DNA of 5,791 nucleotides from Pseudomonadota bacterium (lineage in GTDB: Bacteria > Pseudomonadota > Gammaproteobacteria > Burkholderiales > Rhodocyclaceae). Made by a program: the position numbers and the translations under genes. The notes below the pieces were generated by a model. That model was not told the origin of the DNA. It saw nothing but the letters and a program-made list of their open reading frames with translations, and ran no database searches. The stretch covers positions 1 to 5,791 of the forward strand of contig JAUPVD010000453.1 of NCBI GenBank assembly GCA_030917225.1, written 5' to 3'. Of this stretch, positions 1 through 5,791 are shown in pieces (the first letter of the stretch is position 1; each line of letters starts with the position of its first letter).

Positions 1-110
1 TCTTTTCGCAGCGGCGCGAAATTGGGCGGGGGGGGATAGAAGTCCGCCGATGAGAGAGCCGAGGTCGCGCGAGCAGTGGTCTAGGTTGGCGTCTGAAATA
101 TGAGGGCAAA
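1..110. other. Leader upstream of the packaging genes; no confident gene
   Basis: All three forward frames are open at the left edge and stop at 37-39 (TAG), 51-53 (TGA) and 101-103 (TGA). None of the short peptides is recognisable, and the longest (33 residues, ending at 103) uses several AGA, AGG and ATA codons that are uncommon in the downstream genes. One of these could be the 3' end of an upstream gene; an HNH endonuclease is a frequent neighbour at this place in such phages, but I cannot identify it. The stretch contains an inverted repeat (TTTCGC 4-9, GCGAAA 16-21) and a run of eight G at 28-35. By position, just upstream of terS, it could hold the cos or terminase-binding site. That is inference from gene order only. 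Confidence 0.3.
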
Positions 111-239
111 ATGGCACGAGCGAAGACGAGTAAGGGCAAAAAGGGTAGCAAGGGCAAGACCACGAGCCGGGGCGGCAGCCGCGGCGGGCGTGGTGGTGGC
201 CGCGCCGGCGGCAGCACGGGCAGCGGCGACGCGGGCTAA
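111..239 (+). CDS. Small Lys-rich, RGG-repeat basic protein, function unknown
   Basis: A 42-residue reading frame from ATG 111 to TAA 237-239. The start is preceded by TGAGGG (101-106), a plausible Shine-Dalgarno sequence five bases from the ATG. Residues 1-16 are Lys-rich (six Lys, one Arg); residues 20-34 form the tract RGGSRGGRGGGRAGG; the tail is Gly/Ser-rich. I count 15 Gly, 11 basic residues and one acidic residue, with no aromatic residue and no aliphatic residue beyond Ala and the initial Met, so it should be disordered and strongly cationic. Third codon positions are mostly G or C, like the flanking genes. Its stop lies two bases before the terS ATG (TAAGCATG), which suggests translational coupling. 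RGG/RG tracts are known elsewhere to bind nucleic acids, so a role near the packaging DNA or RNA is possible, but that is inference. Low-complexity GC-rich DNA can also be open by chance. Confidence 0.55.
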   Translation: MARAKTSKGKKGSKGKTTSRGGSRGGRGGGRAGGSTGSGDAG

Positions 240-241
240 GC

Positions 242-727
242 ATGCGTGGACGCAAGCCGACACCAGCTGCCCTCAAGCTGGTCTGCGGCAACCCGGGCCG
301 GCGGCCGATCGAAAAAACCGTGCAGCCCGCGGTCGAGCCGCCGCCGTGCCCGGATCATTTAACAGCCGACGCCAAGGCGGAATGGCGGCGCACTCTGCCC
401 GAGCTGCTCAAGCTGCGGCTGATTTCCGCCATCGACATGGCTGCCCTGGCCATGTACTGCCAGAGCTACGCACGCTGGGTGCATGCCGAACGCAAGATGG
501 CCGAGCTGGAAGCGCAGGCCGATGCGGGCTACGTCATCGAAAGTCCGAACGGTTTCCCAGTGCAATCGCCGTGGTTGGCCATCGCCAATGCGGCCATGGA
601 GAAATGCAAGTCATTCATGGTGGAATTCGGCATGTCGCCATCATCGCGCGCGCGCATCGGCGCGCCGAGTCCGCAACTTGATATGTTCGATGGCGAGCAG
701 AAATCAAGCAACGCCTATTTCGCGTGA
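242..727 (+). CDS. terS: Phage terminase small subunit, P27 family
   Basis: A 161-residue protein of normal length for the P27 small-terminase family (Terminase_4). The start is secure: MRGRKPTPAALKL is the canonical family N-terminus, followed by GNPGRRP (16-22) and a Pro-rich linker. The middle is helical (AKAEWRRTLPELLKL, then DMAALAMYCQSYARW). EFGMSPSSRARIG (128-140) is the diagnostic C-terminal motif and an acidic LDMFDG lies at 146-151. Small subunits form rings that bind the packaging-initiation site and deliver it to the large subunit. No clear Shine-Dalgarno sequence precedes ATG 242; because the upstream small gene ends at 239, translation is probably coupled to it. The 3' end overlaps the start of terL by 38 bases in another frame. 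Confidence 0.95.
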   Translation: MRGRKPTPAALKLVCGNPGRRPIEKTVQPAVEPPPCPDHLTADAKAEWRRTLPELLKLRLISAIDMAALAMYCQSYARWVHAERKMAELEAQADAGYVIESPNGFPVQSPWLAIANAAMEKCKSFMVEFGMSPSSRARIGAPSPQLDMFDGEQKSSNAYFA

Positions 728-2402
728 TCCGGTCACGCGCTACGCGCGCGGGGTGGTTGCCGGCAAGATCGTTGCCGGCCCGCATGTGCGCGATGCCTGC
801 CGAAGGCACTTGAGGGATCTGGAAGACGGCCCCGCACGGGGCCTTTTTTTCGACCGGGAAGCCGTGGCGCGCACCATCGGCTTTTTCCGGGATGTACTGG
901 TGTTGAACGGCGGCGAATACGAGGGCGTGCCCTACGAGCCTCTGGGCTGGCAGTCCTTCATCCTGGGCAGCCTGTTCGGGTGGAAGGGGCCTGATGGCTA
1001 CCGGCGATTTCGGGTTGCCTACATCGAGACAGGGAAGGGCTCCGGCAAGTCGCCGATGGCGGCCGGCATCGGGCTTTACGGAATGATGGCCGACGGCGAG
1101 GCGCGCTCCGAGGTGTATGCCGCCGCGACGAAAAAGGATCAAGCGATGATCTTGTTTCGGGACGCGGTGGCGATGGTGGATCAGTCACCGCAATTGACCC
1201 GGCGGATTCACAAGTCGGGCGTCGGCGCGAATGCCTGGAACCTGGCATACCTTCAACAGGGCAGTTTCTTCCGGCCGATTTCAGCGGACGACGGACAAAG
1301 CGGCCCCCGGCCGCACATCGCGCTGCTCGACGAGATCCACGAACATCGCAACGGCAACGTGGTCGAGATGCTACGCGCCGGCACCAAAAGCCGGCGGCAG
1401 GCGTTGATCGTGATGATCACCAACAGCGGCGCCAGCAAGCAGAGCTACTGCTGGGAGCGCCACGACCAGGCCGTGAAGGTGGCCGCCGGGCAGATCGAGG
1501 ACGACGCGCTGTTCAGCTACGTCTGCGCGCTGGACGACGGCGACGATCCGATGAAGGACGAAAAATGTTGGGAGAAAGCCAACCCCAGCCTGTCGAACGG
1601 ACTGCCGGGCGTGAAGTACATTCGCGAGCAGGTCCGCGAAGCGCGCGGCATGCCGGGCAAGGAAAGCATCGTCCGCCGGCTCAACTTTTGCCAGTGGGTG
1701 GAAGCCGAGGCGCCGTGGATCGGCAGTGATGTCTGGTTTAGCGCGCAGGACAAGGATTTCGACCCTAATGGTTTGCTTGGCCGTCGCTGCTGGGGCGGCC
1801 TCGATCTGTCCAGCACGCAAGACCTGACCGCGCTGGCGTTGTTGTTCGAGCCATCCGATGCAGATCCGCAGTGGCGGCTGGTGGTGCACTTCTGGCTGCC
1901 GAATGACGGCCTGCACGACAAGGCCGACCGAGACCGTGTGCCCTACATCGTCTGGCGCGATTCCGGATATCTGCACACGACGCCGGGCCGGGCGATCGAT
2001 CTGCTTTACGTCGCCACGCAAGCTGCGGAGATTGCGTCGCTTTACGACTTGCAGAGCATCGGTTACGACCGCTGGCAGATCGAAGGGTTCAAGCAGCTAC
2101 TTGGTCGCGAGGGCATCAGCCTGCCGCTGGAGCCCTTTGGTCAGGGCTTCAAGGACATGAGCCCGGCGCTCAATGAATTCGAGCGGCTGCTGATCAGCGG
2201 CCATCTCAGGCACGGAGGAAACCCGGTGATGACCTGGTGTGCGGCGAACGCGGTGACCGTGAGCGATCCGGCGGGGAATCGCAAGGTATCCAAGGAAAAG
2301 GCCACCGGTCGCATCGATGGCATCGTTGCCGCGATCATGGCGGCTGGTGGCGCGGCGGTGGGCCATGAGGAAGATTCCACCGTGGAGATCATCGTCCTAT
2401 GA
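690..2402 (+). CDS. terL: Phage terminase large subunit (ATPase and nuclease)
   Basis: A 570-residue packaging motor of typical length for the Terminase_1 family. The frame is open upstream to 483, but that part merely shadows terS. ATG 690 is chosen because family similarity begins just after it (DPVTRYARGVVAGKIVAGP from residue 13); TTG 678 is a weaker alternative and neither has a good Shine-Dalgarno sequence. ATPase domain: Walker A GKGSGKS (115-121), Walker B IALLDEIHE with D214 and E215, and coupling-type motif IVMITNSG (about 240-247). WEKANPSL and RLNFCQW (330-336) are typical linker motifs. The RNase H-like nuclease domain starts at GGLDLSSTQD (D372), with D460 in GYDRWQ and D543 in GRIDGIVAAIMA as the likely metal-binding triad. 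It hydrolyses ATP to translocate DNA into the prohead and cuts concatemers. All expected catalytic residues are present, so it looks intact. The gene overlaps terS by 38 bases and portal by four. Confidence 0.95.
   Translation: MASRNQATPISRDPVTRYARGVVAGKIVAGPHVRDACRRHLRDLEDGPARGLFFDREAVARTIGFFRDVLVLNGGEYEGVPYEPLGWQSFILGSLFGWKGPDGYRRFRVAYIETGKGSGKSPMAAGIGLYGMMADGEARSEVYAAATKKDQAMILFRDAVAMVDQSPQLTRRIHKSGVGANAWNLAYLQQGSFFRPISADDGQSGPRPHIALLDEIHEHRNGNVVEMLRAGTKSRRQALIVMITNSGASKQSYCWERHDQAVKVAAGQIEDDALFSYVCALDDGDDPMKDEKCWEKANPSLSNGLPGVKYIREQVREARGMPGKESIVRRLNFCQWVEAEAPWIGSDVWFSAQDKDFDPNGLLGRRCWGGLDLSSTQDLTALALLFEPSDADPQWRLVVHFWLPNDGLHDKADRDRVPYIVWRDSGYLHTTPGRAIDLLYVATQAAEIASLYDLQSIGYDRWQIEGFKQLLGREGISLPLEPFGQGFKDMSPALNEFERLLISGHLRHGGNPVMTWCAANAVTVSDPAGNRKVSKEKATGRIDGIVAAIMAAGGAAVGHEEDSTVEIIVL
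721..779 (+). repeat. Two perfect inverted repeats at the terS stop and terL start
   Basis: CGCGTGA (721-727) pairs perfectly with TCACGCG (733-739) around a five-base loop, and its left arm contains the terS stop codon. GCCGGCAA (759-766) pairs perfectly with TTGCCGGC (772-779) around the loop GATCG. The second pair also contains a direct repeat of GTTGCCGGC (756-764 and 771-779), which encodes the repeated VAG of VAGKIVAG in TerL; this peptide pattern is common in the family, so part of the symmetry may be protein-driven. In mRNA both could fold into stable stems downstream of the terL start codon. Function is unknown. Confidence 0.5.
828..850 (+). terminator. Intrinsic terminator-shaped hairpin inside the terL coding sequence
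   Basis: GGCCCC (828-833) and GGGGCC (838-843) form a perfect six-base-pair GC stem around the loop GCAC, followed at once by seven T (844-850). This is the textbook form of a Rho-independent terminator on the + strand. It lies within terL codons 47-54 (GPARGLFF), well upstream of the ATPase motifs, so efficient termination here would prevent full-length terL mRNA. It may act as an attenuator, be bypassed by translating ribosomes or by an antiterminated polymerase, or be a chance result of the peptide. The structure is certain as sequence; activity is not. Confidence 0.45.
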
Positions 2403-3724
2403 GCGCCTGGTACAACGCCGGCCGTGTTGCCCACAAGGAATCCGTGGTGCTCAACTCATGGCGCGCCGCGCATGGGCCGGAAACCTGTCGCACCCGCTCG
2501 GTCCAGGCCAGCAACGACGTACTGACCAACCTGACGGCCGACGAGCTGGCGCAGCGGCTGGGCATGCTGGCTACCAGTTACGCCGGGAAATCCGTGACCG
2601 AGGCCAGCGCCCGGCAGGTCGCCGCCGTCTATGCCTGCGTCGCGCTGATTGCCGGCGCCGTGGCCACGCTGCCGCTGCCGATCTACAGGCGGACCGAAAC
2701 AGGTCGCGAGGAAGTCAGTCACGACTACTATTGGCTGCTGAACGAGTCTCCGAATGACGACATGTCGGCCGCGGCATTCTGGGAATTCATGATCGAGGGC
2801 CTGCTGTTCCATGGCGATGGTTTTGCCGAAATCGTCAGACCGCATCCCGGCAGCAATGTGGCCATCGGCTTCCGCGTGCTGCATCCGTTGCGCGTGCAGC
2901 CTTTTCGCCGCGCCGATGATGGCCAGTTGCTCTACGTCGTCAATCCCGATTATCGGTTCGACCCTCAGCAGTCCACTCCCCGTTTTCTCGATCCCGCCGA
3001 CATCCTGCACATTACTGGCCCCGGCTTCAACGGTCTGCGTAGTGTCAGCCCGATCACCTATGCTGCCCGGCAGGCGATCGGTACATCGATGGCGGCCGAG
3101 GAGTTCAGCGGCAGGTTCTTCAGCACCGGAGCGCGGCCGGACATCGTGCTGGAAGCGCCGGGCAAGGTGGATGCCGATCAAGTTGCTCTGTTGCGCAGCA
3201 CCTGGACCTCGCGTTATGGTGGTGTCGAAGGCGCCAGCGCCGGCCCGGTGGTCCTGTCCAACGGCCTCAAGATGTCGCAATTGAGCCTGTCGGCCGAAGA
3301 TTCCCAGTTGATCGCCACCCGGCAATTCCAGATCGAGGAGATTGCCCGCATCTTTGGCGTGCCTCCCCACATGATCGGGCACACCGACAAGAACACCAGC
3401 TGGGGCGCCGGCGTCGAAAACATGGGGCGCGGCTTCGTCAAGTTCGCCCTCCGCCGCCACCTCAACAAGATCGAGCAGGAGTTGAATCGCAAGCTCTGGC
3501 CGATCCGCGCCCGCTATTTCACCCGGTTCAACGTCTCCGACCTCGAGCGCGGCGATCTCAAGAGCGAAAACGAGGCGCTGCGCATTGCCCTGGGCCGCGC
3601 CGGTGAGCCGGGCTGGATGTCGCAAGACGAAGTTCGTCTCATCAAGAACCTGCCGCCCAAGGGTGGCTCGGCCAACGACCTGAACGCGATCGCGCCGGCC
3701 GGCCAGCCGGCTCCCACTGCCTGA
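2399..3724 (+). CDS. HK97-family phage portal protein
   Basis: A 441-residue protein of the Phage_portal (HK97 gp3) family. Portal proteins form the dodecameric ring at one capsid vertex through which TerL pumps DNA and to which the tail connects. Family marks in order: AVYACVALIAGAVATLPLPIY (76-96), LLNESPNDDMSAAAFWEF (113-130), a central stem region with FFSTGARPDIVLEAPG, and the strongly diagnostic QFQIEEIARIFGVPPHMIG (309-327), followed by NTSWGAGVENM and the helical RRHLNKIEQELNRKL. The C-terminus is Ala/Pro-rich and probably flexible. ATG 2399 overlaps the terL stop as ATGA, and GGAG at 2384-2387 is a possible but somewhat distant ribosome site, so coupling to terL is likely. The first 55 or so residues are less typical; the next in-frame Met is residue 56, but the overlap favours 2399. 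No frameshift or truncation is visible. Confidence 0.94.
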   Translation: MSAWYNAGRVAHKESVVLNSWRAAHGPETCRTRSVQASNDVLTNLTADELAQRLGMLATSYAGKSVTEASARQVAAVYACVALIAGAVATLPLPIYRRTETGREEVSHDYYWLLNESPNDDMSAAAFWEFMIEGLLFHGDGFAEIVRPHPGSNVAIGFRVLHPLRVQPFRRADDGQLLYVVNPDYRFDPQQSTPRFLDPADILHITGPGFNGLRSVSPITYAARQAIGTSMAAEEFSGRFFSTGARPDIVLEAPGKVDADQVALLRSTWTSRYGGVEGASAGPVVLSNGLKMSQLSLSAEDSQLIATRQFQIEEIARIFGVPPHMIGHTDKNTSWGAGVENMGRGFVKFALRRHLNKIEQELNRKLWPIRARYFTRFNVSDLERGDLKSENEALRIALGRAGEPGWMSQDEVRLIKNLPPKGGSANDLNAIAPAGQPAPTA

Positions 3725-3736
3725 GAAGGAACCACC
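3724..3736 (+). promoter_or_regulatory. Strong ribosome binding site of the prohead protease gene
   Basis: AGAAGGA (3724-3730) is a strong Shine-Dalgarno match placed six bases before ATG 3737, in the 12-base gap after the portal stop. It fixes the protease start and contrasts with the weak or absent sites before terS and terL. Confidence 0.8.
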
Positions 3737-4477
3737 ATGAATCGATTGCTCCAGTTGTTCGCCGACAATCGCGCGGCGAACAAGACCGCTCGCGTCCAAT
3801 CCCGCCTGGTCGCTGAAGGCGAGGAGGCGACCCTCTACCTGTACGAGTCCGTCGTCGCCGATGACGCCACGGCTGACTGGTGGGGTGGCGTCAGTGCCCA
3901 GTCCCTGGTGCCGCAGATCCGCGCCATCACCGCCCAGACCATTCACCTGCGCATTAATAGCCCCGGCGGCGATGTCTTTGCCGCGCAGGCCATTGCCCAA
4001 GCCATCCGCGACACCAAGGCGCACGTCGTCGCTCATGTCGATGGCTATGCCGCCAGTGCGGCCACCGTCATCGCCACCGCCGCCGATGAAATCGAAATCG
4101 CCGATGGCGGCTTCTACATGGTGCACAACGCCTGGACGCTGGCGGTCGGCAATGCCCAGGATCTGATCGACACCGCCGCACTGCTCAACAAGGTCGATGG
4201 CTCCCTGTGTTCGGCCTATGCCGCCAAGTGCGGCAAGCCCAAGGATGAAGTCAAGGCCTGGATGGATGCCGAGACCTGGTTCTCCGCCCAGGAAGCAGTC
4301 GACGCCGGCCTGGTCGATCGCATCGCCGAAGGCAGCAAGGCCAAGGCCAGCGCCTGGAATCTCTCCGCCTACACCGGCGCGCCGGCAACTACTGCCGACG
4401 ATGCCGCTTTGCAAGCTCACCGCGACCGCCAAGCCCAGCGCCTGTCTGTGATGGGTCGCGCATCACCGATCGTTTAG
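3737..4477 (+). CDS. ClpP-like prohead (head maturation) protease
   Basis: A 246-residue serine protease of the ClpP (S14) fold, the type that replaces the HK97 U35-type protease in many related phages. Visible motifs: LRINSPGGDVFAAQAI (71-86), the oxyanion and substrate-strand region; the nucleophile S107 in GYAASAAT; the general base H130 in YMVHNAW; and AETWFSAQEAVDAGLVDRI (178-196). By alignment to Escherichia coli ClpP, the third triad residue falls on E179 rather than Asp, with D177 close by; ETWFSA is, to my recollection, usual in phage members. It should cleave the N-terminal arm of the capsid protein and neighbouring head proteins inside the prohead. The start is fixed by the AAGGA site six bases upstream. 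The C-terminal 45 residues after the fold are Ala-rich and not conserved in appearance. It sits between portal and capsid, the normal position. Confidence 0.92.
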   Translation: MNRLLQLFADNRAANKTARVQSRLVAEGEEATLYLYESVVADDATADWWGGVSAQSLVPQIRAITAQTIHLRINSPGGDVFAAQAIAQAIRDTKAHVVAHVDGYAASAATVIATAADEIEIADGGFYMVHNAWTLAVGNAQDLIDTAALLNKVDGSLCSAYAAKCGKPKDEVKAWMDAETWFSAQEAVDAGLVDRIAEGSKAKASAWNLSAYTGAPATTADDAALQAHRDRQAQRLSVMGRASPIV

Positions 4478-4497
4478 CGCTCGCGCGCAACGAAGCC

Positions 4498-4521
4498 AGC
4501 CGCCTCCGGGCGGCTTTTTTT
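4498..4521 (+). terminator. Rho-independent terminator between protease and capsid genes
   Basis: AGCCGCC (4498-4504) pairs perfectly with GGCGGCT (4509-4515) around the loop TCCG, followed by a T run ending at 4521. The loop closed by C-G makes a C(UCCG)G tetraloop of the unusually stable UNCG class. It lies in the 67-base gap after the protease stop, in the correct orientation to terminate rightward transcription. There is no A run on the other side, so it should work in one direction only. Because the capsid gene follows in the same direction with no room for a promoter after it, it probably acts as a partial terminator, an antitermination-dependent point, or an mRNA-stabilising hairpin. 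Confidence 0.8.
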
Positions 4522-4530
4522 ATGTCTGCT

Positions 4531-4544
4531 GAAAGGACAACACC
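4531..4544 (+). promoter_or_regulatory. Strong ribosome binding site of the major capsid gene
   Basis: GAAAGGA (4531-4537) ends seven bases before ATG 4545, and the spacer CAACACC resembles the ACCACC spacer of the protease site. It decides the capsid start and fits the high expression a capsid gene needs. It is close downstream of the terminator T run and should remain accessible when that hairpin forms. Confidence 0.8.
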
Positions 4545-5791
4545 ATGAGCAAACTCGCCAACCTGCGCGAGCGTCGCAACGCCAAGGCCCTCGAGGCCAA
4601 CACCCTCAACAACAAGTTTCCCGCCGACCAGCGCATGCCGCAGGCGGAGATTGAGAAGCTCGACGCCCTCCTGGCCGAGGTCGAAGCCATTGACGGCGAG
4701 ATCGCCCGCGAAGGTCGCCTGGCCCAGTTGGCCGGCGAGCAGCTCGCCAACGATCCACAGGCCCTGCATGAGCATGCCTTGAACGCGGCCACGCGCAACC
4801 CGGGTGCGCAGAATGTCACCGAGGAAACCAACGCCCTGCGTACTTTCCTGACGGCTGGCCTGGGTGGTCTGTCGCAAGATCAGCGCAGCCGCATGATGTC
4901 GCGCGTCAATCCGGACATCCGCGCCGCCATGTCCACCACGACCACGACGGAAGGTGGCTACACCACGGCCCTCGAATATCAGCGCTCGCTGGAGTCGGCC
5001 ATGAAGCAGTTCGGTGGCGTCCGCTCCGCCGCCACGGTCATCCAGACCAGCACCGGCATGCAGATGCAGTTCCCGACTGCCGATGCCACAGCGGAAACCG
5101 GCGAACTGGTTGGCCAGAACTCTGCCGTCACCCTGGGTGAAACCACTTTCGGCCTCACCGCCCTGGATGTCTACAAGTTCAGCTCGAAGAAGCTCGCGCT
5201 GCCCTTCGAACTGCTTCAGGACTCCATGATCGACATCGAGGCCTATATCCAGGCCCTGCTGGCCGTGCGTCTTGGTCGTATCACCTCGACGTACTACACC
5301 ACCGGTACCGGTACGGCGCAGCCGCGCGGTATCGTCACCGGCGCCGCATCGGGCAAGGTCGGCACCACTGGCCAGACCACCAGCGTCATCTATGACGACT
5401 TCGTCGATCTCGAGCACTCGGTGGATCCCGCTTATCGCGGCAACCCGGGCGTCGGCTACATGATGCACGACGCATCGCTCAAGGTGGTCCGCAAGATCAA
5501 GGACAGCCAGAACCGGCCGATCTTTGTTCCCGGCTACGAAGCCGGCGCCATGATCAACGGTGGCGCGCCCGATACCCTGATGGGCCGGCCGATCTACATC
5601 TGCCAGGAAATGGCCACCATGGCCGCCAACGCCAAGTCGATCCTGTTTGGCGATTTCCGCAAGTACATCGTCCGCGACGTCATGGACCTGACCCTGTTCC
5701 GTATGACTGACAGCGCCTTCACGCTGCTCGGTCAGGTGGGCTTCGTCGCCTTCATGCGCTCCGGCGGCAACCTGGTCGATGCCGGCGGCAG
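4545..5791 (+). CDS. HK97-fold major capsid protein, 3' end cut off by the window
   Basis: The frame runs from ATG 4545 to the right edge: 415 complete codons without a stop. It is a Phage_capsid (HK97 gp5) family protein. Residues 1-68 are charged and helical (MSKLANLRERRNAKALEAN, then repeated Leu/Glu/Ala), the coiled-coil delta domain that acts as built-in scaffold. A Thr-rich stretch with EGGY follows (about 130-139), near which the mature capsid N-terminus normally begins; cleavage probably lies between about 85 and 135, but I cannot place it exactly. The E-loop region is about 178-205, the spine helix begins near LPFELLQDSMIDIEAYI (219-235), and TGTGTAQPRGI (253-263) is typical. The last visible residues, VGFVAFMRSGGNLVDAGG, match the usual family C-terminus, so only some 10-15 residues are probably missing. 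There is no Lys between K154 and K211. It assembles the icosahedral shell and should be the substrate of the upstream protease. Confidence 0.95.
   Translation, partial: MSKLANLRERRNAKALEANTLNNKFPADQRMPQAEIEKLDALLAEVEAIDGEIAREGRLAQLAGEQLANDPQALHEHALNAATRNPGAQNVTEETNALRTFLTAGLGGLSQDQRSRMMSRVNPDIRAAMSTTTTTEGGYTTALEYQRSLESAMKQFGGVRSAATVIQTSTGMQMQFPTADATAETGELVGQNSAVTLGETTFGLTALDVYKFSSKKLALPFELLQDSMIDIEAYIQALLAVRLGRITSTYYTTGTGTAQPRGIVTGAASGKVGTTGQTTSVIYDDFVDLEHSVDPAYRGNPGVGYMMHDASLKVVRKIKDSQNRPIFVPGYEAGAMINGGAPDTLMGRPIYICQEMATMAANAKSILFGDFRKYIVRDVMDLTLFRMTDSAFTLLGQVGFVAFMRSGGNLVDAGG

Noticed and set aside
85..105. Possible promoter (TTGGCG with an AT-rich GAAATATGA) before the small basic gene
   Set aside because: The two elements are far too close together for a sigma-70 promoter and neither is a good match.
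645..657. Alternating CG run in terS (Z-DNA-like)
   Set aside because: It is short and encodes the conserved SRARIG motif with Arg and Ala codons in GC-rich DNA; no further significance is supported.
100..681. A 193-codon forward frame overlapping terS
   Set aside because: It is an out-of-frame Ala/Arg-rich shadow of the small basic gene and terS, with no recognisable motif.
483..689. Longer N-terminus for TerL starting at 483
   Set aside because: This part only overlaps terS in another frame and resembles no terminase. Family similarity begins soon after ATG 690, which gives the usual length.
845..851. Possible -1 slippery heptamer T TTT TTC in terL
   Set aside because: The zero frame continues through all terminase motifs, while the -1 frame stops at 992 after an unrecognisable peptide. 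No purpose for a frameshift is visible.
2456..4432. A 658-codon open frame on the minus strand across portal and protease
   Set aside because: Its codon boundaries coincide with those of portal and protease, which share a frame. It stays open simply because TTA, CTA and TCA codons are absent from these GC-rich genes. The predicted protein is a low-meaning Gly/Ala/Asp/Arg mixture, and the sense genes are clearly real.
4522..4548. Eight-codon mini-frame (MSAERTTP) overlapping the capsid start as ATGA
   Set aside because: It begins directly after the terminator T run with no ribosome site, while the capsid gene has its own strong site. Most likely chance.
4389..5468. A 359-codon open frame on the minus strand across the capsid gene
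   Set aside because: It is in codon register with the capsid gene and is explained by the same lack of TTA, CTA and TCA codons. The sense frame is an unmistakable capsid protein.

Overview
The window is the start of the late (packaging and head) operon of a tailed double-stranded DNA phage or prophage of HK97-like siphovirus type. All supported genes lie on the + strand. The DNA is GC-rich, codons mostly end in G or C, and the proteins look like those of temperate phages of high-GC Proteobacteria. A betaproteobacterial host is my best guess, but the window contains no host gene, integrase or att site to confirm it.

Layout: 1-110 is a leader with no convincing gene, containing a run of eight G and a small inverted repeat; it is a plausible but unproven place for a cos site. 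111-239 is a 42-residue Lys-rich, RGG-repeat protein of unknown function. It is followed two bases later by the P27-family small terminase subunit (242-727), the large terminase subunit (690-2402, overlapping terS by 38 bases), the HK97-family portal protein (2399-3724, ATGA overlap), a ClpP-like prohead protease (3737-4477), an intrinsic terminator-shaped hairpin (4498-4521), and the HK97-fold major capsid protein (4545 to the right edge, almost complete).

How the genes work together: by family knowledge, TerS recognises the phage genome end, and TerL cuts the DNA and pumps it by ATP hydrolysis through the portal ring into a prohead. The prohead is built from the capsid protein, whose N-terminal coiled-coil arm stands in for a separate scaffolding protein. 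The ClpP-like protease then removes that arm during maturation. No separate scaffold gene lies between portal and capsid.

The functions are conventional and I see no new defence or mobile system. The less expected signals are the small RGG protein ahead of terS, two terminator-shaped hairpins inside the late operon (one within the terL coding sequence, one just before the capsid gene), a cluster of perfect inverted repeats at the terS/terL junction, and a capsid E-loop region with no lysine, which argues against HK97-type covalent cross-linking.
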